This document shows positions 9,356 through 18,611 of a stretch of DNA of 64,000 nucleotides, in pieces. Under the pieces are notes generated by a model. That model made no database searches and had not been told where the DNA came from. It saw only the letters and a program-made list of their open reading frames with translations. A program made the translations under genes and the position numbers. The DNA is from Pseudomonas coleopterorum. Lineage in GTDB: Bacteria; Pseudomonadota; Gammaproteobacteria; Pseudomonadales; Pseudomonadaceae. The first letter of the stretch is position 1. Each line of letters opens with the position of its first letter. The stretch is from the NCBI RefSeq assembly GCF_900105555.1, contig NZ_FNTZ01000001.1, forward strand, positions 2,979,501 through 3,043,500, given 5' to 3'.

Positions 9356-10492
9356 CTAACTGTCTCGCTGCAGATCCGGCGGAATCGGCAGGTCCTTCAA
9401 CGGGTCGGGCCGCTTGCCTCGCCCCGCCTGGTATTGGCGGATCTGGTAGACATAAGCCAGCACCTGCGCCACCGCCAGGTACAGCCCGGCCGGGATCTGC
9501 TGCTCAATGTCCGTGGAATAGAAGATCGAGCGTGCCAGGGCCGGCGATTCGAGCACCTGGATGCGGTGCTCGTTGCCAATCTCGCGAATCTTCAAGGCAA
9601 TGAAGTCCGAGCCCTTGGCCAGCAGCACCGGCGCATTGCCCTTCTCCGGATCGTACTTGAGCGCCACGGCGTAGTGGGTCGGGTTGGTGATGATCACGTC
9701 CGCCTCGGGAATGGCCGTCATCATCCGCCGCTGGGACATTTCGCGCTGCAACTGACGCACTCGCCCTTTCACCTCGGGACGGCCTTCGGCGTCCTTGTGC
9801 TCGTCCTTGACCTCCTGCTTGGTCATCATCAGCTTCTGCTTGCTGCTGTACAGCTGGAACGGCACGTCCACGGCGGCGATCAGCGCCAGCCCGCAGGACA
9901 TCCACAAGGCGCTCCAGCCGACCAGTTGCACGCTGTGGATGATCGCCATTTCCAGCGGTTCGTTGGCAATGGCCAGCAGGTCGGCGCGGTCCTTGGCCAG
10001 GACAGCAATGGCAACAATGAGGATGATGGCAAACTTGGCCAGTGCCTTCAGCAACTCGGTCAGCGCATGCATGGAAAACATGCGCTTGAGGCCCGCGGCC
10101 GGGTTCATGCGGCTGAACTTGGGCGCCATGGAGCTGGCAGCGAACAGCCACCCGCCCAATGCAACCGGCCCGATCAGGGCTGCGAGCAGCATCGTCACCA
10201 GAATCGGCTGGGTGGCCAGGATCGCCACCTTGCCCGACTGCAGCAGAAAGATGCCCATGTAGCGCTCGTCGAGCAGCACCTCGCGGCTCAGGGTGAAGTT
10301 GCTGCGCATCAGCTCCAGCAGGCTCTGCGCCAAATGCCCGCCGAACGCCAGCAGCGCCCCGCACCCGGCGACCATCACCGCCAGGGTGTTGAGCTCCTTG
10401 GAACGGGCGATCTCGCCTTTTTCGCGCGAGTCTTTCTTGCGCTTGTCCGTGGGGTCTTCTGTCTTGTCGGCACCGCTTTCGCTTTCGGCCAT
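9356..10492 (-). CDS. flhB: FlhB export switch protein
   Basis: 378 residues. A charged N terminus (TEDPTDKRKKDSREKG) precedes four membrane helices and a cytoplasmic autoprotease domain with the NPTH site (IITNPTHYAV). Cleavage between Asn and Pro is known to switch export from rod/hook to filament substrates, together with FliK. It starts 3 bases after the fliR stop, closing the fliLMNOPQR-flhB run. After it come a REP pair and flhA. Confidence 0.97.
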   Translation of the reverse strand: MAESESGADKTEDPTDKRKKDSREKGEIARSKELNTLAVMVAGCGALLAFGGHLAQSLLELMRSNFTLSREVLLDERYMGIFLLQSGKVAILATQPILVTMLLAALIGPVALGGWLFAASSMAPKFSRMNPAAGLKRMFSMHALTELLKALAKFAIILIVAIAVLAKDRADLLAIANEPLEMAIIHSVQLVGWSALWMSCGLALIAAVDVPFQLYSSKQKLMMTKQEVKDEHKDAEGRPEVKGRVRQLQREMSQRRMMTAIPEADVIITNPTHYAVALKYDPEKGNAPVLLAKGSDFIALKIREIGNEHRIQVLESPALARSIFYSTDIEQQIPAGLYLAVAQVLAYVYQIRQYQAGRGKRPDPLKDLPIPPDLQRDS

Positions 10493-10495
10493 TGC

Positions 10496-11281
10496 CTACT
10501 CCGCTCGCGCCAATTCGCGCAGCCACTGCAAGGCGTTGGTCGCCAGCGGCTGATACTGGTTGAGGATGTCGCCCAGGCTGACCCAGAGGATGAACATCCC
10601 CAGTACCAGGGTCAGCGGGAAACCGATGGAAAAGATGTTCAGCTGCGGCGCGGCACGGGTCATCACGCCGAAGGCGATGTTGACCACCAGCAAGGCGGTG
10701 ATGGCAGGCAGCACCAACAGCACGCCGGCACCCAGCACCCAGCCCATGCGCAGCACCACATCCCAGTAATGCGCGGTCAGCAGGCCGCCGCCGATGGGCA
10801 ACGTGGTGAAGCTCTCGGTCAGCACCTCGAAGATCACCAGATGACCGTTCATGGACAGGAACACCAGGGTCACCAGCATGCTGAAGAACTGGCCGACCAC
10901 CGCTACCGACACGCCGTTGGTAGGGTCGACCATGGACGCGAAGGCCATGCCCATCTGGATCGCCAGAATCTGCCCGGCGACCACGAAGGCCTGGAACAGG
11001 AACTGCAGGGAGAAGCCGAACAGCGCGCCGATGATGATCTGTTCGGCCACCAGCAGCAGCGCCTGGACACTGATGGCGTCGACCGTCGGCGCGGGCGGCA
11101 GCCCCGGCACGATGACCACGGTGATCGCCACGGCAACGTACAGGCGCACCCGCTGCGGCAGCACCTGGGTGCCGAAGATCGGCATGGTCATCAGCATCGC
11201 GGCAACCCGGAACAATGGCAGGATGAAGCTGGCCACCCAGCCACCGATCTGCGCGTCGGTCAGTTGCAGCAATGGCTGCAT
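10496..11281 (-). CDS. fliR: FliR export gate protein
   Basis: 261 residues, with about six hydrophobic segments. It begins MQPLLQLTDAQIGG and contains ASMVDPTNGVSV and MTRAAPQLNIFSIGFPL, both conserved in FliR. It assembles with FliP and FliQ into the export channel complex of the basal body. The ATG overlaps the fliQ stop by one base (TGATG), which fixes the start. A longer in-frame reading into fliQ is spurious. Confidence 0.96.
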   Translation of the reverse strand: MQPLLQLTDAQIGGWVASFILPLFRVAAMLMTMPIFGTQVLPQRVRLYVAVAITVVIVPGLPPAPTVDAISVQALLLVAEQIIIGALFGFSLQFLFQAFVVAGQILAIQMGMAFASMVDPTNGVSVAVVGQFFSMLVTLVFLSMNGHLVIFEVLTESFTTLPIGGGLLTAHYWDVVLRMGWVLGAGVLLVLPAITALLVVNIAFGVMTRAAPQLNIFSIGFPLTLVLGMFILWVSLGDILNQYQPLATNALQWLRELARAE

Positions 11282-11550
11282 CAGCCGATCACCTGCGGGA
11301 TGTTGGAGTACAGGGTGGTGATGTACTCCATGAAGGTGCGCACCATCCACGGCCCGATGACGATCAGCGTCACCAGCATCACCAGCAGGCGCGGCAGAAA
11401 GCTCAAAGTCTGTTCGTTGATCTGCGTGGCAGCCTGGAACATGGCGATGATCAGGCCGACGATAAGACTGGGCAGCACGAGGATCGCGACCATTACCGTG
11501 GTCAGCCACAGCGCTTCGCGAAACAGGTCGACGGCGACTTCCGGGGTCAT
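11281..11550 (-). CDS. fliQ: FliQ export gate protein
   Basis: 89 residues, the usual FliQ size: MTPEVAVDLFREAL, then two long hydrophobic hairpin helices and QEN-type motif AATQINEQTLSFLP. It forms the outer part of the FliPQR export channel. The start is set by family length, since the upstream frame runs into a REP element. Unusually for this tightly packed gene pair, 138 bases with a REP palindrome pair separate it from fliP. Confidence 0.96.
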   Translation of the reverse strand: MTPEVAVDLFREALWLTTVMVAILVLPSLIVGLIIAMFQAATQINEQTLSFLPRLLVMLVTLIVIGPWMVRTFMEYITTLYSNIPQVIG

Positions 11551-11584
11551 GGGTTCAGGCTCCTGGGCAAGGCAGATCTGGCTT

Positions 11585-11658
11585 CTTCGCGGGCAGAGCC
11601 CACTCCCACACAATGGGTAGCGCCGCGACTGATGTGGGAGCGGGCTTTGCCCACGAAG
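11585..11658. repeat. REP palindrome pair (REPIN-like), copy 3
   Basis: Inverted arms at 11585-11609 and 11634-11658 are of the same family as copies 1 and 2 but have three substitutions that break perfect pairing, and a longer 24-base loop. It sits between fliP and fliQ. A hairpin here could affect read-through from fliP to fliQR-flhB. Confidence 0.85.
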
Positions 11659-11688
11659 AGGCCCTCGACAACACAGCACATCGCAAAG

Positions 11689-12444
11689 TCAGACACCACC
11701 GAAACTCCCCGCCAGGGTCCCGATGATCAGCGCCCAGCCATCGACCAGGACGAACAGCATGATCTTGAACGGCAGCGAGATGATCAGTGGCGAGAGCATC
11801 ATCATACCCATGGCCATCAGCACACTGGCGACCACCAGGTCGATGATCAGAAACGGAATGAAGATCATGAAGCCGATCTGGAACGCCGTCTTCAGCTCCG
11901 AGGTGACGAAGGCCGGTACCAGGATGGTCAGCGGCGCCTGGTCGGCACTGGCGATGTCGGTGCGCTTGGACAGCCGCATGAACAGCTCGAGGTCACTCTG
12001 CCGAGTCTGCGCCAGCATGAAGTCCTTGATCGGACCTTCGGCGCGGGCGACCGCGTCCTGGGCGCTGAGCTGTTCGTTCAGGTAGGGCTGCAGGGCCTGC
12101 TGGTTCACCTTGTCGAACACCGGCGCCATGATGAACATGGTCAGGAACAGCGCCATGCCGGTCAGCAACTGGTTGGACGGGGTCTGCTGCAGGCCCAGTG
12201 CCTGGCGCAGGATGGAAAAGACGATGATGATGCGGGTGAAACTGGTCATCAGCATGACGAACGCCGGGATGAAACTCAGCGCGGTCATGATCAGCAGGAT
12301 CTGCAGGTTGACCGAATACTCCTGCTGGCCGTTGGCGCCGCTGGTCATGGTCAACGCCGGAATCTGCAGCGGATCGGCGGCCAGCGCCAACGGCGCCGCC
12401 AACATCAAGGCCAGGGGCAGGACTACGCGCAACGCACCCATCAC
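11689..12444 (-). CDS. fliP: FliP export gate protein
   Basis: 251 residues. A cleavable signal peptide ([17 protein letters not shown]) is followed by four membrane helices and the FliP signatures [20 protein letters not shown] and [13 protein letters not shown]. It is the core of the export channel that FliQ and FliR join. The ATG overlaps the fliO stop by four bases. Confidence 0.97.
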   Translation of the reverse strand: MMGALRVVLPLALMLAAPLALAADPLQIPALTMTSGANGQQEYSVNLQILLIMTALSFIPAFVMLMTSFTRIIIVFSILRQALGLQQTPSNQLLTGMALFLTMFIMAPVFDKVNQQALQPYLNEQLSAQDAVARAEGPIKDFMLAQTRQSDLELFMRLSKRTDIASADQAPLTILVPAFVTSELKTAFQIGFMIFIPFLIIDLVVASVLMAMGMMMLSPLIISLPFKIMLFVLVDGWALIIGTLAGSFGGV

Positions 12445-12887
12445 TTCTTATCCTTCTGGTCCTTGCCCAGCAGTTCCATCAGGCGCTGGGCGAATTCGGG
12501 TGTGGCCTGCGTGGTTCGGTCGGGCGGCATGACCGGCGTGTTCATCACGTGCAGGGCGCTGATGCGACCGGGGCTGACGCCCAACAGGATCTGCTCCTCG
12601 CCCACCTGCACCAGCACCAGCCGGTCACGCGGACCCAATGCCTTGGCACCGATCACGTCGATGACCTGCCCCTGACGCGGCGCGACCTGCTGCACACGGC
12701 GCATCAGCCAGGCCAAACCGAAGATCAACGCTACCACCGCCAACAGCCCCAGCACCGTTTGGGTCAATTGACCGGCCAAGCCAGTTCCACCCGACGCCAC
12801 CACCGGCGCCGCAGCCGGGGCCGCTTCGGGCGCCGCCAGAACGACCATGGGCAGGAGCAGCAGAGCCCACAGAAAGCGGCCCATCAC
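12441..12887 (-). CDS. fliO: FliO export apparatus assembly protein
   Basis: 148 residues: a signal-like N terminus ([13 protein letters not shown]), an Ala/Pro-rich stretch, one membrane helix ([19 protein letters not shown]) and a cytoplasmic domain with [20 protein letters not shown], the FliO/MopB pattern. It is known to help FliP oligomers form. It overlaps fliN upstream and fliP downstream by four bases each, so translation is coupled. Confidence 0.93.
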   Translation of the reverse strand: MMGRFLWALLLLPMVVLAAPEAAPAAAPVVASGGTGLAGQLTQTVLGLLAVVALIFGLAWLMRRVQQVAPRQGQVIDVIGAKALGPRDRLVLVQVGEEQILLGVSPGRISALHVMNTPVMPPDRTTQATPEFAQRLMELLGKDQKDKK

Positions 12888-13354
12888 CGCAGCTTCTTGA
12901 TGCGTTCGCTGGGACTAATCACGTCGGTCAGGCGGATGCCGAACTTCTCGTTGACCACCACGACTTCGCCATGGGCGATCAACGTCCCGTTGACCAGCAC
13001 ATCCAGCGCTTCGCCCGCCAGCCGGTCGAGTTCGATCACCGAACCCTGGTTGAGCTGCAGCAGGTTGCGGATGCTGATGTCGGTCGCCCCGACTTCCATG
13101 GAGATGGTCACCGGAATGTCGAGGATCACATCCAGATTCGGTCCATCGAGGGTGACCGGGCCGTTGCCCGACTTGGGCGAACTGCCGAACTCTTCCATGG
13201 GCAGGCGCGAGGAGGCGGAGCCGCCACGGGCATCGGCGGCCAGCAGCGCATCGATGTCGTCCTGCCCGGCATCCCCGGACTCACCCAGTGCAGCGGCCCA
13301 TTCATCGGCGAGCGCCTGGTCTTCGGCGGAAATTGTTTCATCTTGATCAGCCAT
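12884..13354 (-). CDS. fliN: FliN motor switch protein
   Basis: 156 residues. The C-terminal SpoA domain (about 75-155, VTISMEVGATDISIRNLLQL and VDVIS-like end) forms the lower C-ring and the docking site for the export ATPase complex. The first 70 residues are acidic and flexible. They contain QDDIDALLAA at 31-40, which resembles the N-terminal CheY-binding peptide of FliM; this motif is lacking in the short enteric FliN. The gene follows fliM by 42 bases. Confidence 0.96.
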   Translation of the reverse strand: MADQDETISAEDQALADEWAAALGESGDAGQDDIDALLAADARGGSASSRLPMEEFGSSPKSGNGPVTLDGPNLDVILDIPVTISMEVGATDISIRNLLQLNQGSVIELDRLAGEALDVLVNGTLIAHGEVVVVNEKFGIRLTDVISPSERIKKLR

Positions 13355-13396
13355 CAGTGGTCCTCGACGGGCATCTAAATCATCGGATTGAAGCGA

Positions 13397-14365
13397 TCAG
13401 CGACGCTCGATCGGTTCGATTACTTGTAAAGCCAGGTTGCCCTTGTGCGAGCCCAGTTTGGCCTTGAACGAAGGTACGCCATTGGCGCGTAGCACCAGCT
13501 CTTCCGGCAGTTCCACCGGAATCACGTCGCCGGGCTGCATGTGCAGGATGTCGCGCAGTTTCAGCTGGCGTCGCGCCACGGTGGCGCTCAACGGCACGCT
13601 GACGTCCAGCACGTCTTCACGCAGCGCCTTGCTCCAGCGCTCGTCCTGGTCGTCCAGGTCGGACTGGAAGCCGGCATCGAGCATCTCGCGCACCGGCTCG
13701 ATCATCGAATACGGCATGGTCACGTGCAGGTCACCGCCACCGCCATCGAGCTCGATGTGGAACGTGGACACCACCACCGCCTCGCTGGGGCCGACGATGT
13801 TGGCCATGGCCGGATTGACCTCCGAGTTGATGTACTCGAAGTTGACTTCCATGATCGCCTGCCAGGCCTCCTTCATGTCGAGGAAGGCCTGGTCCAGCAC
13901 CATGCGCACCACGCGCAGCTCGGTCGGGGTGAACTCGCGACCCTCGATCTTGGCGTGGCGACCGTCGCCGCCGAAGAAATTGTCGACCAGCTTGAACACC
14001 AGCTTGGCATCGAGAATGAACAGACCGGTGCCACGCAGCGGCTTGATCTTCACCAGATTGAGGCTGGTGGGGACGTACAGCGAGTGGACGTACTCACCGA
14101 ATTTCATCACCTGCACACCGCCAACCGCCACATCGGCGGAGCGACGCAACAAGTTGAACATGCTGATCCGGGTATAGCGGGCGAAACGCTCGTTGATCAT
14201 TTCCAGGGTGGGCATGCGCCCACGCACGATGCGATCCTGGGTGGTCAGGTCGTAGCTCCTGATGCCTCCGGGTTCGCCATTGCCTTCGGTTTGCACCAGG
14301 CCATCGTCGACACCATGCAGCAGCGCATCGATCTCGTCCTGGGACAGCAGGTCCTGCACGGCCAT
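13397..14365 (-). CDS. fliM: FliM motor switch protein
   Basis: 322 residues. The N-terminal LLSQDEIDALLHG (6-18) is the CheY-P binding peptide. The middle CheC-like domain (about 45-230) contacts FliG, and the C-terminal SpoA domain (about 250-320) contacts FliN. It converts CheY-P binding into a change of motor direction. It starts 9 bases after the fliL stop. Confidence 0.97.
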   Translation of the reverse strand: MAVQDLLSQDEIDALLHGVDDGLVQTEGNGEPGGIRSYDLTTQDRIVRGRMPTLEMINERFARYTRISMFNLLRRSADVAVGGVQVMKFGEYVHSLYVPTSLNLVKIKPLRGTGLFILDAKLVFKLVDNFFGGDGRHAKIEGREFTPTELRVVRMVLDQAFLDMKEAWQAIMEVNFEYINSEVNPAMANIVGPSEAVVVSTFHIELDGGGGDLHVTMPYSMIEPVREMLDAGFQSDLDDQDERWSKALREDVLDVSVPLSATVARRQLKLRDILHMQPGDVIPVELPEELVLRANGVPSFKAKLGSHKGNLALQVIEPIERR

Positions 14366-14374
14366 GAGTTGTTC

Positions 14375-14884
14375 CTACTGCAATACGAAGTTAGTGAAGA
14401 GCACCTGGTCGATGACTGGCTTGCCCACTTCTTTCTGCGCCACTTCCTGCACGCTAGCGGTCGCTTTCTGGCGCAGCATTTCCTGGCCGATCGGCGTGGT
14501 CAGGGTGTCGAACGGTTGCCCGGAGAAGAGCATGACCAAGTTGTTGCGGATCACCGGGGTGTGCACTTTCAAGGCCTCCATGTCGGCCTTGTCGCGCGCC
14601 TGCAGGACAATGCTGACCTGCATGTAGCGATCACGGCCGTTCTGCTTGAAGTTGACCACGAAGGCGGGCGTCAAGGGCTCGTAGATTGCCGCAGGCTTGA
14701 CGTTGGTGGCTGCCGCCGGGGTTTCCTCTGCGGGCGCACTGGCGGATTTGTGCATGAAGTACCAGGTGGCGCCCACCGAAAGGCCGACAGCCAGCAACAG
14801 GCCTACGACCACCAGGATGATCAGCTTGAGTTTGCCCTTGCCTTCCTTGGCTGCGGGGTCCTTTGCTTCTTCGGTCTTTGCCAT
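14375..14884 (-). CDS. fliL: FliL basal body-associated protein
   Basis: 169 residues: a Lys-rich cytoplasmic N terminus, one membrane helix (LIILVVVGLLLAVGLSVGA, about 19-37) and a periplasmic domain with EPLTPAFVVNF and DRYMQVSIVLQ, as in the FliL family. It supports stator function and torque. It is the first gene of fliLMNOPQR-flhB, with a clear sigma-54 box about 50 bases upstream. Confidence 0.95.
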   Translation of the reverse strand: MAKTEEAKDPAAKEGKGKLKLIILVVVGLLLAVGLSVGATWYFMHKSASAPAEETPAAATNVKPAAIYEPLTPAFVVNFKQNGRDRYMQVSIVLQARDKADMEALKVHTPVIRNNLVMLFSGQPFDTLTTPIGQEMLRQKATASVQEVAQKEVGKPVIDQVLFTNFVLQ

Positions 14885-14934
14885 GCCAATAATCCGTCAC
14901 CATTGAGGGGTAAGCGTACCCATGGCGACGATGG

Positions 14935-14950
14935 AGCAAGGGTTATGCCA
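14935..14950 (-). promoter_or_regulatory. Sigma-54 promoter of the fliL operon
   Basis: The minus strand reads TGGCATAACCCTTGCT, with GG and GC in the exact -24/-12 spacing and only one change from TGGCAC. The predicted leader before fliL is about 39 bases. It gives fliLMNOPQR-flhB its own start downstream of fliK. Confidence 0.82.
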
Positions 14951-15015
14951 ACACTCACGGCGATGTGTCTGCGCGGCACGGCGCCAGGATCGACCGGCTG
15001 GATCAGGCAGCTGGA

Positions 15016-16380
15016 TCAGGCATAGTAATCCACCGCGCTGCTGCCCAGCACAGTGCTGGATGTCACGGGCTGGACAGCAGCCACCGCGGGCTCGCCGGTG
15101 TCGATCGCGTCGCCGCCGGAGCGTTCACCAGTGCTGCGGCGACTCTGCTGTGCCTGCTGCTGCTCGCCCTGGGACTGGCGAGACTGGTCGGATACGTTGA
15201 CGTCCAGTTGCCCCATGCCCTGCTGGTTGAACATGTCCTTGAGGCGATGCTGCTGGCTTTCCAGCGCCTCGCGTACGCCGATATGAGCGCTCGAGAAGGT
15301 CACCTGCGTCTGCTGGTCGGGCGTGATGTCGACTCGAATGTCCAGACGTCCCAGCTCTGCGGGTGTCAGCTGGATATCCGCTGATTTGAGGTTCTGGCTC
15401 GACAGGTACATGACCCGATTGACCAGGCCTTCGGTCCAGCCCGATTGCTGCATGGCCAGCGGCTGGCCCAAAGGACTGGCCAGCGGTGCCGCACTGCCGG
15501 CCTTGGCCGTGGCGGTCTGAGTCAGGGCTTGCAGGCGATCGGCGAACGTGTCGACGCGGCTGTCACCGGCGGCCGCATCGGGGTCTTTCGGAGCACTGTC
15601 GAGCAAACCAGCAAACCCAGTATCATCGCCCTCGCCCGCTTCACCTGCCTGCTCCTTGCCCATCATCGCCGCCAGACCGTTGACGAAACCGCCCTCCAGA
15701 CTTCGCTCGTTGGTCGCCGAAGGGTCGGTCGGTGACGTTTGGCTGGCATGTGCGGAGGTGGTGCCATTGTTTTTGGCGGTCTGCTCAAGCGCCAGACGCA
15801 GTGCAGGCAGGTCAGCCAGGACGTCCTGGGTCGGATCGAAATCCTCGGCTGGGGTGTCGGTGTCGCTGTCGGTGAGACTGGCAGCAGTCAACGCCGCAGG
15901 CGGAGCCTGGACCAGCGCAGGGTTGCTGGCAGGGTCGGCAGGGACCGGCGCAGCCGCGGAATCGACCGGCGCAGTCGTCGAGGCGACGGCAGAATCATCC
16001 TTGTCGTCAGCAGCGGTGACCTTGTCGTCGTCCTTGTCGGCAACCTTGTCGGCCTTACCGGACTTGTCAGCCTTGTCGATCTTTTCAGGTTTCTCCGGTG
16101 TGTCTGCCTTGGCCACTGGCAACTTCTTGCCGCTATCGGCAACCGTCGAGCTGGCTCCGGCAGCTTTGTTGGCAGGAGTGGCAGCCGTTTCCCGTGCAGC
16201 CACGGACGCAGGGTCGGCCTTGGCCTTGACTGTGGTTGCGTGGTTTTGGCGGGCATAGAGATCGGCGAAACGCGGCGACGAATCGGTGTCCGCTGCAGCG
16301 GGCTTGGCCGCACCGGTGGCGGAGGCCGCGCGTGCGGCAGCGCCCAGTTGCAGCAGCAGAGGGTTTGAAGCGACAGCCAT
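15016..16380 (-). CDS. fliK: FliK hook-length control protein
   Basis: 454 residues. The N-terminal two thirds are low-complexity (Ala, Asp, Lys, Ser), with a Lys/Asp-rich stretch of EKIDKADKSGKADK type at about 90-120. The C-terminal Flg_hook domain (about 330-430) has LTPAELGRLDIRVD and VREALESQ, as in FliK, followed by a Gln-rich tail (SQGEQQQAQQS). Secreted as a molecular ruler, it makes FlhB switch export specificity. It has its own sigma-54 box and stands alone between hptB and fliL. Confidence 0.93.
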   Translation of the reverse strand: MAVASNPLLLQLGAAARAASATGAAKPAAADTDSSPRFADLYARQNHATTVKAKADPASVAARETAATPANKAAGASSTVADSGKKLPVAKADTPEKPEKIDKADKSGKADKVADKDDDKVTAADDKDDSAVASTTAPVDSAAAPVPADPASNPALVQAPPAALTAASLTDSDTDTPAEDFDPTQDVLADLPALRLALEQTAKNNGTTSAHASQTSPTDPSATNERSLEGGFVNGLAAMMGKEQAGEAGEGDDTGFAGLLDSAPKDPDAAAGDSRVDTFADRLQALTQTATAKAGSAAPLASPLGQPLAMQQSGWTEGLVNRVMYLSSQNLKSADIQLTPAELGRLDIRVDITPDQQTQVTFSSAHIGVREALESQQHRLKDMFNQQGMGQLDVNVSDQSRQSQGEQQQAQQSRRSTGERSGGDAIDTGEPAVAAVQPVTSSTVLGSSAVDYYA

Positions 16381-16426
16381 GAAGATCTCCCCGATACGGT
16401 AGCGTTAACGCTGATAGCCTGGAGAA

Positions 16427-16442
16427 AGCAAGTATCGGGCCA
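16427..16442 (-). promoter_or_regulatory. Sigma-54 promoter of fliK
   Basis: The minus strand reads TGGCCCGATACTTGCT, matching TGGCACG-N4-TTGCT with one substitution (A to C). The predicted leader is about 35 bases. It lies in the 89-base gap between hptB and fliK. Confidence 0.78.
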
Positions 16443-16469
16443 TCGGCAGTCAACGACTGAAGGTGTCGC

Positions 16470-16874
16470 TCAGTCAGGGAACCGTGCACGCTCTTCGGAG
16501 TACAGTTTCAGGATCAGCGCGAACTCGCTGTCGATACGCTGCACGTAGGCATCCACGCCATCCGGCGTGCCCTGACGGCAGTACTGCTCCAACTCGCTGC
16601 ACAGTTGCGCCAGGCGCATGGCGCCCATGTTGCTGCTGCTGCCCTTGAAACTGTGGGCAGCATGGCCGAGCTCGACCACATCATGGGATCGATGCAGTTC
16701 GTTCAGGCGCAGTTGCGAGTCACTGAGGAAGGTATCGAGCAACAGAGGGTATTCATCTTCCATGACGTCCTCCAGAGCCGCCAGGGCCGTGGGGTCGACG
16801 TGGGGCTTTTCCGGCTGTTCATGGCTGGGCTTGTGCACCGTCAGCGGTTCGCCAGCTAGATGTTCGATAGTCAC
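16470..16874 (-). CDS. hptB: HptB histidine phosphotransfer protein
   Basis: 134 residues from a GTG that is preceded by a strong AAGGAG 7 bases upstream. An HPt four-helix bundle occupies about 30-125, with phosphorylatable His74 in AAHSFKGSSSNMGA. In P. aeruginosa, HptB receives phosphate from several hybrid kinases (such as RetS and PA1611) and passes it to HsbR, controlling the swimming/biofilm choice. The first 25 residues are an unstructured extension. It follows hsbR by 24 bases, the arrangement seen for PA3345-PA3347. Confidence 0.92.
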   Translation of the reverse strand: MTIEHLAGEPLTVHKPSHEQPEKPHVDPTALAALEDVMEDEYPLLLDTFLSDSQLRLNELHRSHDVVELGHAAHSFKGSSSNMGAMRLAQLCSELEQYCRQGTPDGVDAYVQRIDSEFALILKLYSEERARFPD

Positions 16875-16898
16875 TTGTTCGCTCCTTGATCAAGCCAG

Positions 16899-18611
16899 TT
16901 ACGCTTGAGACTCCCAGGTAAATTCAACGTGGACGCTGCGTCCGTCTTCCGACCACCCCGAACTGCTGCTGAGCTGGCGGACCAGGTTGACCCCGCGCCC
17001 CGACAGCCCATGCACGCTCGGCGCTCTGGCCAGCACCTTGGCCGGATCGAAGCCCTTGCCACTGTCTTCGACCACGATGCGCAGCACACCGCCAACGCCT
17101 TGCGGGCGCACCTGCAAGTGTAAGCGGATATAGCCGCCTTCCAAAGCGGCCAGACGCTCGTTGCGCAGCGCGTAATACCGGGAGAAACCAGCGGCGTCGC
17201 GCTTGAGTGCGGAATCGAGCTCCAGCACGCCATGCTCCAGAGCGTTGGAGTATAGCTCGGCCAACACGCTGTAGAGCTCACCACTCTGCGAGCGCAGGCC
17301 GTGAATCTCCTGCAACAGTTGCAGGATGTAAGGCAGCGGATTGAAACGACGCAGGGTGTCGGCACGAAATTCGAACATGGCCGACCAGTCCAGCGGACTG
17401 GATTGACCACTGTCGGAATAGATCAGGCTGGCCGGCGGCTGGCGTTGGGCGTCGATCAAGGCCAACTGCACCATGCTCACGTCGTCGCGCGATTCACCGC
17501 GAAAATCCTCAAGGGCCTGCAGGATGCCTTCGAACAATGACTCGGGGTTTTTGTGGGTGTCGAATACCCGTTCGAGCCGTTCGACCCCGAAGGATTCGTC
17601 CTGCGCATTGCTCGTTTCGATAACGCCGTCGGACAGCAGCAGCACCCGATCACCCGGCGCCAGCGGCCAGACTTCGGTCTGGTCCTCGAAACGGGTAGCT
17701 GGCAGTACGCCCAGCGGTAAATGCCGCGATACCAGCGCCACGCGCTTCGAGCCGTCGTGGCGGTGCAGATAGCCATCGGGCATGCCGCCGTTCCAGACTT
17801 CCACGGTGCAACGCTGAAAGCTCAGGCGCAGCAGGGTGGCGCAGCAGAACATGTCCACCGGCAGGATGCGCTTGAGCTTGGCGTTCATCTCGCGCAGGAT
17901 TTCCGCCAGCCCGTATCCCTTGGCGGTCATGCCGTAGAACACCTCGGCCAGCGGCATGGCCCCCACCGCTGCCGGTAGCCCATGCCCGGTGAAATCGCCG
18001 AGCAGCACATGCATGTCGCCCGACGGTGTATAGGCGGCGAGCAGCAGATCACCGTTGAACAGCGCGTAGGGTGATTGCAGATAACGCACGTTGGGCGCAT
18101 CGAGACAGCCGGAGTGGGCGATCTGATCGAACACCGCCTTGGCCACGCGCTGCTCGTTGAGCAGGTAATCATGGTGGCGGGTGATCAGGTCACGCTGTTC
18201 CAGCACCGTAGCCTGCAGACGGCGCAGGCGATCCATGGCCTTGATCTTGGCGGCCAGAATCACCTGATTGTAGGGTTTGGCCAGGAAGTCGTCGCCACCG
18301 GCATCCAGGCAGCGGACCAGCGCCTGTTCTTCGGTCAACGAAGTCAGGAAGATGATCGGCACCAGGGCCTCACCGGCCAATTGCTTGATCGTGCGCGCCG
18401 CTTCGAAGCCGTCCATCACCGGCATCATGGCGTCGAGCAACACCAGTTGCGGTCGTTGCTGGCGAAACAGTTCGATGGCTTCCTGACCGTTGCTGGCGGT
18501 GATCACCGCGTGCCCCTGCCGACGCACGATGCTCGACAGCAACATGCGGTCGGTCATGTTGTCGTCGGCGATCAGAACCGTCAGTGGTCCCTCATTGGCG
18601 GGCGGTTTCAA
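16899..18611 (-). CDS. hsbR: HsbR response regulator with PP2C phosphatase and anti-sigma kinase domains
   Basis: 570 residues in three domains. The receiver (about 10-125) has ADDN and phosphoacceptor Asp60 in LLDAMMP. A SpoIIE/PP2C phosphatase (about 185-385) carries GDFTGHG, GGMPDG and LLLSDGVIE metal-site motifs. A C-terminal HATPase (about 430-565) has ELYSNALEHG and DSGKGFD. In P. aeruginosa it phosphorylates or dephosphorylates HsbA depending on HptB input. It overlaps hsbA by four bases. Confidence 0.92.
   Translation of the reverse strand: MKPPANEGPLTVLIADDNMTDRMLLSSIVRRQGHAVITASNGQEAIELFRQQRPQLVLLDAMMPVMDGFEAARTIKQLAGEALVPIIFLTSLTEEQALVRCLDAGGDDFLAKPYNQVILAAKIKAMDRLRRLQATVLEQRDLITRHHDYLLNEQRVAKAVFDQIAHSGCLDAPNVRYLQSPYALFNGDLLLAAYTPSGDMHVLLGDFTGHGLPAAVGAMPLAEVFYGMTAKGYGLAEILREMNAKLKRILPVDMFCCATLLRLSFQRCTVEVWNGGMPDGYLHRHDGSKRVALVSRHLPLGVLPATRFEDQTEVWPLAPGDRVLLLSDGVIETSNAQDESFGVERLERVFDTHKNPESLFEGILQALEDFRGESRDDVSMVQLALIDAQRQPPASLIYSDSGQSSPLDWSAMFEFRADTLRRFNPLPYILQLLQEIHGLRSQSGELYSVLAELYSNALEHGVLELDSALKRDAAGFSRYYALRNERLAALEGGYIRLHLQVRPQGVGGVLRIVVEDSGKGFDPAKVLARAPSVHGLSGRGVNLVRQLSSSSGWSEDGRSVHVEFTWESQA

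Noticed and set aside
9248..11620. Very long open frame on the plus strand (about 790 codons) opposite flhB-fliR-fliQ
   Set aside because: It is a GC-rich shadow of conserved genes on the other strand. Its translation is low-complexity His/Gln/Arg/Gly and it has no ribosome site. The same holds for other long plus-strand frames across the fli and flg genes.
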